Below, in pieces: positions 16,571 to 21,235 of a stretch of DNA of 21,235 nt. The stretch lies in assembly GCA_947629075.1 (NCBI GenBank), contig CANRCI010000014.1:1-21235 (forward strand), given 5' to 3'. Both the position numbers and the translations under genes were made by a program. Every line of letters starts with the position of its first letter. The stretch's first letter is position 1. This DNA comes from an uncultured Bacilli bacterium. Its GTDB lineage: Bacteria; Bacillota_I; Bacilli_A; RF39; UBA660. The notes beneath the pieces are model-generated. The model was given only the letters and a program-made list of their open reading frames with translations. It was not told where the DNA came from and searched no databases.

Positions 16571-17011
16571 ATGGAAATATTAAATAGAAAAGCAAGACAT
16601 GATTATTTTGTTTTAGAAGAGTACGAATGTGGTATTGCTTTAACTGGGACAGAAATTAAATCAGTAAGAAAAGGAAGTTGTAATTTAAAAGATAGTTACG
16701 CCATAATTAGAAATAATGAAGTTTATCTTTTAAATATGTTTATCGGAACCTATAAAGAGGGTAACATTTTTAATCATGATGAAAATAGAACTAGAAAACT
16801 TTTATTACATAAAAATGAAATATTAAAATTGGATAATAAAATAAAATTAGATGGATGCACTCTAGTTCCATTAAAACTTTACTTTAAAAATAATCGTCTA
16901 AAAGTATTACTTGGTCTTTGTAAAGGTAAAAAGACATATGATAAGAGAGAAACGATTAAGGAAAGAGATATTAAACGAAATTTAGATAAAGCGATGAAAA
17001 ATAGATATTAA
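16571..17011 (+). CDS. smpB: SsrA-binding protein SmpB
   Basis: 146-aa SmpB, which binds the tRNA-like domain of tmRNA and takes it to ribosomes stalled without a stop codon, standing in for the anticodon stem. Recognised by NRKARHDYFVLEEYECGI, LTGTEIKSVRKGSCNLKDSYA, FNHDENRTRKLLLHKNEI, LVPLKLYFKNNRLKVLLGLCKGKKTYDKRETIKERD, and a basic C-terminal tail that would fold in the mRNA channel. The loop normally reading H-I-x-P-Y is FIGTY here, a mild deviation. It starts 8 nt after the CapA-like gene with AGGGG upstream, and the ssrA promoter begins right at its stop codon. The neighbour confirms the function. Confidence 0.98.
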   Translation: MEILNRKARHDYFVLEEYECGIALTGTEIKSVRKGSCNLKDSYAIIRNNEVYLLNMFIGTYKEGNIFNHDENRTRKLLLHKNEILKLDNKIKLDGCTLVPLKLYFKNNRLKVLLGLCKGKKTYDKRETIKERDIKRNLDKAMKNRY

Positions 17012-17040
17012 TTGAATTTATGAATGATTTGTGGTATAAT
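17012..17040 (+). promoter_or_regulatory. ssrA promoter
   Basis: TTGAAT (17012-17017), 17-nt spacer, perfect TATAAT (17035-17040) with TGG ahead of it (extended -10). The start of mature tmRNA at 17053 is 12 nt downstream of the box, which fits initiation a few bases before or at the mature end. Confidence 0.85.
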
Positions 17041-17052
17041 CATCTCATTAAT

Positions 17053-17419
17053 GGGGTCGATTATGGTTTCGACAGGATTAGTAGAGCTTTAACTGCAAGT
17101 AGATGGCAATCTTTAAATGCGTCCAAAATAATTGGAAACGAAAACAAAAACGTATTTGCTAACGCTTTAGCCTTTGCCTAATTTAATATAGGGAATACAG
17201 CTTTCTTTAAACTTTAGCTCACGAAGTTTTTAGAAGGTTCATATTTAGTGAGATATATTATTGAAATACCTAGTATCAATAATGAATTCCACTAGGTTAG
17301 TTTTATAGGTGTTTGTAGGTTAGCTTACTGTAAAATGAAATTTGATTAATCTAATAAACTTGTAGACGTTATTGTATCGCTAGTTTTGGACGGGAGTTCG
17401 ATTCTCCCCGGCTCCACCA
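17053..17419 (+). ncRNA. ssrA: Transfer-messenger RNA (tmRNA)
   Basis: One-piece tmRNA of 367 nt with encoded CCA. The 5' end GGGGTCGATTATGGTTTCGA pairs with 3' CGGCTCC-ACCA (17409-17419) to give the 7-bp acceptor stem, and the T-arm is GGGAG-TTCGATT-CTCCC (17392-17408). The tag frame starts at the resume codon GGA (17134) and ends with TAA (17179-17181), giving, after the alanine carried by tmRNA itself, the tag AGNENKNVFANALAFA. The Ala-Phe-Ala end resembles Mollicutes tags rather than the usual ALAA, and a glycine resume codon is shared with Bacillus. It frees stalled ribosomes and marks the unfinished proteins for proteolysis, together with smpB just upstream and rnr. Confidence 0.97.
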
Positions 17420-17429
17420 AATTGATACC

Positions 17430-17460
17430 AAACTCGGACTTTTATAGTTCGAGTTTTAAA
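17430..17460 (+). terminator. ssrA terminator
   Basis: 11-bp stem AAACTCGGACT/AGTTCGAGTTT (17430-17440, 17446-17456) with one G-U pair and a 5-nt loop, ending in a short T run. Confidence 0.8.
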
Positions 17461-17488
17461 ATTTTATATAAAAGATTTAATAAACATT

Positions 17489-17518
17489 TTGTACTGTATT
17501 TACCTTTTGTGATACAAT
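17489..17518 (+). promoter_or_regulatory. Promoter of the 17548 gene
   Basis: TACAAT (17513-17518) with TGA in front (extended -10) and a partial -35 TTGTAC (17489-17494) at 18 nt. Confidence 0.5.
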
Positions 17519-17547
17519 GAATTCATAAAGGAATGGGTGAAAATTTT

Positions 17548-18375
17548 ATGTTATGTGTTAAATGCAAAAAAGAAATTGATGATGGAGATAATTTTTGCGG
17601 GTATTGCGGTATAAATCAAAAAAAGTATAAAAAGTATTTAGATAAAATTAATAATAAAATTCATAAAGAACAAGATAAGGAGTACAAAACAAAGGTTAAA
17701 AATGCTCAAAAGAAATTAAATAAACTTAAAAATAGTAGAGAAATTGAAATAAATAGAATTACAAATAATAGATGGCAATCTATAGGCAGTGACTCTTTTT
17801 CTTTTAATATGACTGAAGGGAAAATTATAGTGAATAATTCTACATATTTATTTTCGGATATTAAGGGTGCTGAAATTGTAGAGCAAGATTCTTTTCGAAC
17901 AATTACTAATGCTACCGAAACTGTTAAGGGTAAATCTAGAAAACACGCATCTTTAGGAGGAGGGCTCTTAGGAGCTGCTGTTGCTGGTCCCGTTGGTGCC
18001 GTAGTTGGGGGAACAGTTTTAGGAACAACAAAGCAAAAAGGTAAGACAAATACTGTAATTAATTCTAATGATATTCCTACCTGTTATCATATTGGAGTTA
18101 ATGTAAACATTAATGACTTTAATACTGAAATTGTTTTATTATCGAAAACAGTGGATCAATCTAGCTTAATTTATAGTAATGCAGTTAAAAGTGCACAATC
18201 AATTGTTGATAAATTGAGAATTTTATCACGAACACCAGTTCCTAAAAAATACTTACAACCTGAAGAAGAACAGTCAGTTTTAAATATAGATAAAGAAATA
18301 GAAATTGCAACTAAGGAATTAAAAGTAGTTATGGATGATAAACCGACGTATGAAATTCCTGAAAAATATTTATAA
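17548..18375 (+). CDS. Zinc-ribbon protein with coiled coil and glycine-zipper segment
   Basis: 275-aa protein of unknown function. It begins with a zinc ribbon (Cys 3, 6, 17, 20), then a highly charged coiled coil (about 28-70), a beta-rich region (SFSFNMTEGKIIVNNSTYLFSDIKGAEIVE, similar in feel to PH-like domains), a glycine-zipper segment (about 136-159, rich in GGG, GA and GG pairs) that may insert in or lie along a membrane, and a C-terminal helical part. ATG at 17533 abuts AAAGGA with no spacing; ATG at 17548 has GGGTGA 7 nt upstream and puts the ribbon at the very N-terminus, so I prefer it. Very AT- and Lys-rich. Such proteins are frequent in phages and accessory regions of Firmicutes, fitting the site just after ssrA. 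Confidence 0.75.
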   Translation: MLCVKCKKEIDDGDNFCGYCGINQKKYKKYLDKINNKIHKEQDKEYKTKVKNAQKKLNKLKNSREIEINRITNNRWQSIGSDSFSFNMTEGKIIVNNSTYLFSDIKGAEIVEQDSFRTITNATETVKGKSRKHASLGGGLLGAAVAGPVGAVVGGTVLGTTKQKGKTNTVINSNDIPTCYHIGVNVNINDFNTEIVLLSKTVDQSSLIYSNAVKSAQSIVDKLRILSRTPVPKKYLQPEEEQSVLNIDKEIEIATKELKVVMDDKPTYEIPEKYL

Positions 18376-18393
18376 TTAGGAGGTATAAATGTT

Positions 18394-18780
18394 GTGAAAA
18401 TATGTCAAAAATGTAAGTACGAATATAAAGATGAATATGTTTATTGCCCAAAATGCGGTGCTCAATATGATAATAGTCCAAAAAAAATAAAAATTCAAAA
18501 AAAGAAAAATGCAGATGTTCATAATAGTTTAAAATTAATGTGTAATATTATATTATATGTAATTGGTGGGTTTACAATTCTAGGATGCTTACTAAATATT
18601 GGTGAGAGTCCATTGACTTCAATTGTCGGTATTTTATTTGGATTGAGTTTATTTCAAGTTATATATAGAGTTATTGAAGACAAAAGTTTGGTTGATTCAA
18701 AATATTTAAAAATAGCTAGAATATTATTGCCAATTTTATTGTTGATAATAATCGGTTTTATTTATTCTCCGACTTCTTAA
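18394..18780 (+). CDS. Zinc-ribbon membrane protein, unknown function
   Basis: 128 aa: an N-terminal zinc ribbon (Cys 4, 7, 18, 21), a Lys-rich linker, and about three membrane helices (roughly 48-67, 72-91, 109-124). The frame has only a GTG start at 18394. AGGAGG (18378-18383) sits 10 nt before this GTG but 5 nt before an out-of-frame ATG at 18389 whose reading is ATG-TTG-TGA, stopping across the GTG. This may be translational coupling or the trace of a one-base loss at the original start. It lies 18 nt after the preceding zinc-ribbon gene, so the two probably form an operon and may act together at the membrane. Confidence 0.7.
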   Translation: MKICQKCKYEYKDEYVYCPKCGAQYDNSPKKIKIQKKKNADVHNSLKLMCNIILYVIGGFTILGCLLNIGESPLTSIVGILFGLSLFQVIYRVIEDKSLVDSKYLKIARILLPILLLIIIGFIYSPTS

Positions 18781-18812
18781 TAAATTTTGAATTATTGAAA
18801 GAAGTTCAATAT

Positions 18813-18858
18813 TAATTCACCAATTTTTAGTGTGATTGAAAGTGAATTATGTTTTTTT
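18813..18858 (+). terminator. Terminator after the zinc-ribbon pair
   Basis: Outer stem TAATTCAC/GTGAATTA (18813-18820, 18842-18849) and inner CAAT/ATTG (18821-18824, 18835-18838) with a bulged AAA, followed by TGTTTTTTT. Confidence 0.6.
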
Positions 18859-18890
18859 AAATTGATAACATTTAATCAAAATATCATAGG

Positions 18891-18913
18891 ACGGGTTAAT
18901 CTCGTTTTTTTTT
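18891..18913 (+). terminator. Second weak terminator-like hairpin
   Basis: Short stem ACGGG/CTCGT (one G-U pair) followed by nine T. It separates the zinc-ribbon operon from the holin-like gene. Confidence 0.55.
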
Positions 18914-18951
18914 GTTAGGCCTTACTTATGATTAGAAGCTCCTTTCTCCAA

Positions 18952-18957
18952 TATAAT
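18952..18957 (+). promoter_or_regulatory. -10 box of the holin-like/M23 pair
   Basis: Perfect TATAAT about 29 nt ahead of the GTG start at 18986, with the ribosome site between. At 17-nt spacing the -35 would be TGATTA, which is poor. Confidence 0.5.
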
Positions 18958-18985
18958 ATAGTGAAAATAGATAAGGAGTGATTGA

Positions 18986-19156
18986 GTGGTTAAAAAAATT
19001 ATTGAGTTAATTACATTAAAGGGAATTGTTACTTTGATTGTAACTTTGACTTTAGCGATTGGATTCTTTTTAGGAAAAGTTGGATCAGATCAATTTGTAC
19101 CACTTGCAACCATTGTTTTTATGTTCTATTTTCATAAGAAAGATGGTGAGGATTAA
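18986..19156 (+). CDS. Small holin-like membrane protein
   Basis: 56-aa frame with a GTG start: ribosome site AAGGAG (18973-18978) is 7 nt upstream and an in-frame TGA stands just before the GTG. N-terminal MVKKIIELITLKGIVTLIV leads into one membrane helix (about 12-30), a short turn KVGSDQFVPL, a second hydrophobic segment (about 38-49), and a charged tail HKKDGED. This matches the general plan of small phage-type proteins described as holin-like in Firmicutes, which let an endolysin without a signal peptide reach the wall. The M23 peptidase frame follows directly, supporting the pairing. A holin function is inferred from size, topology and neighbour. Confidence 0.7.
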   Translation: MVKKIIELITLKGIVTLIVTLTLAIGFFLGKVGSDQFVPLATIVFMFYFHKKDGED

Positions 19157-19728
19157 TCGCACAGAAGGCAATATATCCATTTAAGGTAATGAATATAACA
19201 CAGAGCTATAAACAAGGTAATCATGTTCCGTATTGGAAAAACGCTACAAAAGGTCGAGCTGAATATCCGACAGATAATGCTGGAATGGATAGTGGTAGAG
19301 ATTTCTTTAGAGCTCCGTGTGATTGTAAAATTACTTATATAGATGCTAGAAATTCTAAAAACTGGACTAATAAAATGATTTTAGTATCGACTAAAAAAGT
19401 AGAAACACCGGGATATGGAGTTAAACAGATTTATTTTAAAATCGTTCATTTTCTCTATAGTGATGTTAAAGATTATGGTTTAAAGAAAGGTAAGAAATTT
19501 AAACAAGGTGAAGTAATTTGTGCTGAAGGGAAAGACAATTATTCAACTGGTAATCACATTCACATGACTCAAGGAATTGGTTATGCTTCTAAAAATGTTA
19601 GTAATGGTAATGGAAAGTTATCTGCTAATGGAGATGGAAAGTATCCTGAGAACATTTTCTTTATCGACCGCAGTTATACTAAAAAAATTATTAATGACGG
19701 TGGACTTAAATGGAAAAAGATTAATTAG
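19156..19728 (+). CDS. Phage-type M23-like peptidase, start codon unclear
   Basis: Likely peptidoglycan endopeptidase of the M23 (LytM-like) fold. Counting from the first ATG (19189; 179 aa), YPTDNAGMDSGRDFFRAPCDCKI holds the expected Asp ligand (D29) and the APxDCKI turn, IVHF (H87) matches the catalytic His, and GNHIHM (H123, H125) is the HxH motif. I see no His in the usual place just before D29, so one zinc ligand may be missing. The frame is open upstream to 19150, and AQKAIYPFKV ahead of the ATG reads like part of the domain, yet no ATG, GTG or TTG begins it. ATC at 19156, with GGTGAGG just ahead, is a possible rare start. The ATG at 19189 has only AAGG 2 nt before it. No signal peptide, fitting dependence on the holin-like gene. 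Confidence 0.7.
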   Translation: MAQKAIYPFKVMNITQSYKQGNHVPYWKNATKGRAEYPTDNAGMDSGRDFFRAPCDCKITYIDARNSKNWTNKMILVSTKKVETPGYGVKQIYFKIVHFLYSDVKDYGLKKGKKFKQGEVICAEGKDNYSTGNHIHMTQGIGYASKNVSNGNGKLSANGDGKYPENIFFIDRSYTKKIINDGGLKWKKIN

Positions 19729-19732
19729 AGCT

Positions 19733-19775
19733 AAAAAAACGAACCTTATTTTATTTTTTGGTTCGCTTTTTTTAT
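19733..19775. terminator. Bidirectional terminator between the M23 gene and folD
   Basis: Stem CGAACC/GGTTCG (19740-19745, 19760-19765) with an A run in front and a T run behind (C19766 bulged), loop of 14 nt. The folD stop codon (19746-19748) lies inside the loop. Confidence 0.75.
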
Positions 19776-20615
19776 TTGTCTTTTTTTAGTCTTTTCAAAT
19801 GAAGTAACAGTTTGTTCAAGTAGTTCGGCGATAGTTACGGGACCAACACCACCCGGTACAGGGGTATAAGCACTAGCTTTTTCATAACAAGCTGGATCAA
19901 CGTCACCGATGTTTCCTTTATTGTATCCAGCATCGATTATAGTAACTCCTTCTTTTAACCATTCTTCTTTGATGAATTTAGGCTGTCCACAAGCTGCAAC
20001 TACTATGTCGGCTGTTTTTAATATTTGATCGATATTCTTAGTTTTAGTGTGACAAATCGTAACGGTTGCATCTTCGTTTAATAAAAGCATTGCCACTGGT
20101 TTACCTAAGATTGGACTTCTTCCCACAACGACAGCATGTTTGCCGCTTACGTCAATATCATAATGATGTAATATTTCCATGATAGCTTTAGGAGTTGCTG
20201 AAACAAAGGCGTCTTGTTTCATAGTCATATGTCCAAAACTTTCAGTATTTACACCATCGACATCCTTTACTACATCAATGGCATTGAAACAGGCACTTTC
20301 ATCGATATTTCTAGGTAGTGGGTGCTGAATTAAAATACCATTAACTGAATCATCCATATTTAATTCATCAATGATCTTTAGTAACTCTTCAGTTGTCGAC
20401 TTTTCTAAAATAATTTTTTTATTCTCTATTCCTAATTTTTTACAGGCATTACTTTTCATTCTGACATAGGTCTTAGATCCTTCATCATCTCCGACCATAA
20501 TAGTAACTAATGTAGGCACTTCACCATACTTTTTAAAAGCATTATCTACTCTTGTTTTTATATCGTTTTTAATTTTATCAGCTACGATCTTTCCTTTTAA
20601 TACTTTCTTTTCCAT
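19746..20615 (-). CDS. folD: Bifunctional methylenetetrahydrofolate dehydrogenase/methenyl-THF cyclohydrolase
   Basis: 289-aa FolD, which interconverts 5,10-methylene-, methenyl- and 10-formyl-tetrahydrofolate in the cytosol using NADP(H), feeding purine and formyl-Met synthesis. Seen: YVRMKSNACKKLGI with Tyr50 and catalytic Lys54, QHPLP (97-101), DVDGV (118-122), dinucleotide site VVGRSPILGKP (163-173), and TPVPGGVGPVT (251-261). QHPLP and the VDGVN..GFG-like segment are variants of the common QLPLP and DVDGF, and belong to a FolD form I associate with Clostridia and relatives. The last residues (KKRQIKKANQKIK) are a basic tail encoded across the terminator hairpin. Ribosome site GGAGGG, 3-4 nt from ATG. 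It shares a symmetrical promoter with the divergent ygjV-like gene. Confidence 0.96.
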   Translation of the reverse strand: MEKKVLKGKIVADKIKNDIKTRVDNAFKKYGEVPTLVTIMVGDDEGSKTYVRMKSNACKKLGIENKKIILEKSTTEELLKIIDELNMDDSVNGILIQHPLPRNIDESACFNAIDVVKDVDGVNTESFGHMTMKQDAFVSATPKAIMEILHHYDIDVSGKHAVVVGRSPILGKPVAMLLLNEDATVTICHTKTKNIDQILKTADIVVAACGQPKFIKEEWLKEGVTIIDAGYNKGNIGDVDPACYEKASAYTPVPGGVGPVTIAELLEQTVTSFEKTKKRQIKKANQKIK

Positions 20616-20644
20616 AAACCCTCCATAATCATTTGTGCAAAGTT

Positions 20645-20677
20645 ATTATATCAAAAATTGTTATGTTTTGATATAAT
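20645..20677. promoter_or_regulatory. Palindromic divergent promoter of folD and the ygjV-like gene
   Basis: Perfect 12-bp inverted repeat ATTATATCAAAA (20645-20656) and TTTTGATATAAT (20666-20677) around a 9-nt spacer. Each outer end carries an outward-facing TGA-TATAAT extended -10: minus strand (plus 20645-20650) for folD, plus strand (20672-20677) for the other gene. Each -35 zone falls on the other gene's -10, so the two polymerases should exclude each other. Confidence 0.65.
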
Positions 20678-20711
20678 TAGTTTTGTAATTATAATGGAAT
20701 TGGGTGAAATG

Positions 20712-21230
20712 ATGACTTGGTGGTTTATTCAAATTATTGGTCTACTTGGTTGGATTGTTTGGCTGTTCAGTTATTGGAATAAAGATAAGAAGAAAATCTT
20801 ATTCTCTCTGTTGATAGCTGATTTCATCTATGTCATTCATTATTTTTTATTAGGTGCAATAAGTGGAGCAGTAACACAATTTGTGGCATTATTAAGAGAA
20901 ATAGCTTTCTATAAAGCTAAAAATAAGTGTCAAGAAAAATGGATATTTATAATTTTATTTCCTGTTTATGTAATTTTAGGAATGCTTTTTTGTAATGGTA
21001 TAATTGACACTCTACCAATAGTTTCATCGATAATTGTAACTTATACCTTTACAATGGCTAGTAGGTATGTCGTATTAGGAGGAATAATAGATTCGAGCTT
21101 TTGGTTGGTTTATGACATCGTTACTCTATCGATAAGTGGAGTAATTGGTGACTTATTCATGATTGTTTCTAACGGATTGATATTGGCTAGAGAAAGAGTT
21201 AAAAATATTGAAAAAAGTTCAAAAAAATGA
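20712..21230 (+). CDS. YgjV-family inner membrane protein
   Basis: 172-aa membrane protein of unknown function resembling E. coli YgjV (Imp-YgjV family, about 180 aa). Several hydrophobic helices: WWFIQIIGLLGWIVWLFSYW at the N-terminus, then a helix containing FIYVIHYFLLGAISGAVTQF, which carries the family's HY-LLGA pattern, LLREIAFYK, and further helices up to LFMIVSNGLILARERV. The frame is open from 20658, but that part lies over the -10 box and so cannot be translated from this promoter. Of the remaining ATGs (20694, 20709, 20712), 20712 has the best-spaced GGGTGA. The gene ends in TGA, the only such stop in the window, five bases before the window edge. Confidence 0.8.
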   Translation: MTWWFIQIIGLLGWIVWLFSYWNKDKKKILFSLLIADFIYVIHYFLLGAISGAVTQFVALLREIAFYKAKNKCQEKWIFIILFPVYVILGMLFCNGIIDTLPIVSSIIVTYTFTMASRYVVLGGIIDSSFWLVYDIVTLSISGVIGDLFMIVSNGLILARERVKNIEKSSKK

Positions 21231-21235
21231 TATAT

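Noticed and set aside
17100..17781. 13-nt exact match TAGATGGCAATCT in ssrA (17100-17112) and in the zinc-ribbon gene (17769-17781), considered as an integration trace
   Set aside because: In 21 kb of AT-rich DNA a few 13-mers are expected to recur by chance, the match lies inside ssrA rather than at its 3' end, and nothing extends it.
17397..18830. Duplicate of the ssrA 3' end as an att site, such as CACCAA at 18818-18823
   Set aside because: Only six bases agree and the T-arm sequence is not repeated anywhere downstream in the window.
19577..19789. Overlapping 70-aa plus-strand frame at the end of the M23 gene
   Set aside because: It has the composition of an out-of-frame shadow, runs through the terminator hairpin and has no ribosome site.
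1..21235. CRISPR arrays, tRNA or rRNA genes, and insertion sequences
   Set aside because: No spaced direct repeats, no cloverleaf other than the tmRNA ends, and no transposase motifs were seen on either strand.
1..21235. Mycoplasma-type code with TGA read as Trp
   Set aside because: All Trp positions in conserved proteins are TGG, no conserved gene has an internal TGA, and the YgjV-like gene ends at a plausible length with TGA.

Overview
The window is AT-rich bacterial chromosome with dense, mostly Firmicutes-type housekeeping genes: the 3' end of rpoC, then rpsL, rpsG, fusA and tuf, followed by wall synthesis, secretion, RNA quality control and folate genes. MurD and a FemX-like enzyme imply a peptidoglycan wall. 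Trp is always TGG and one gene ends in TGA, so the standard bacterial code fits rather than the Mycoplasma code. The tmRNA tag ends in AFA, as in some Mollicutes. My inference is a wall-bearing lineage of Bacilli close to the Mollicutes (RF39- or Erysipelotrichia-like). I cannot name a species.

Layout. 1-1405: end of rpoC with a strong terminator. 1483-3043: two unrecognised genes facing each other, one a small secreted or membrane-anchored protein and one a charged cytosolic protein, placed between rpoC and rpsL where relatives often carry a small L7Ae-type gene. 3125-6252: rpsL-rpsG-fusA from one promoter with a leader of about 95 nt. 6297-7543: tuf with its own promoter, whose -35 lies in a 15-nt inverted repeat. 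7585-11490 (minus strand): a Ca2+-type P-type ATPase and a FemX-like peptidoglycan bridge enzyme, each its own unit. 11565-12953: murD, which starts with GTG at 11613. 12962-13233: secG. 13309-17419: rnr, a CapA-like gene, smpB, then ssrA (tmRNA), which puts the whole ribosome-rescue and mRNA-decay set together.

17420-19728, directly after ssrA, is a small accessory patch: two zinc-ribbon proteins, a 56-aa holin-like membrane protein not previously obvious because of its GTG start, and a phage-type M23 peptidase that lacks a normal start codon where its conserved N-terminus seems to begin. The 3' end of ssrA is a common integration site, and this patch looks like a worn prophage or lysis-cassette remnant, though I see no att duplication or integrase. 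19746-21230: folD and a YgjV-like membrane gene transcribed divergently from a nearly symmetrical promoter, where the two -10 boxes form the arms of a 12-bp inverted repeat.

Points most worth a second look: Ile in place of a near-invariant Pro next to the streptomycin-sensitive loop of S12; the holin/M23 pair and its missing start; the folD/ygjV palindromic promoter; Glu for Lys in the substrate site of MurD; and almost complete avoidance of TGA stops (1 of 20 genes).
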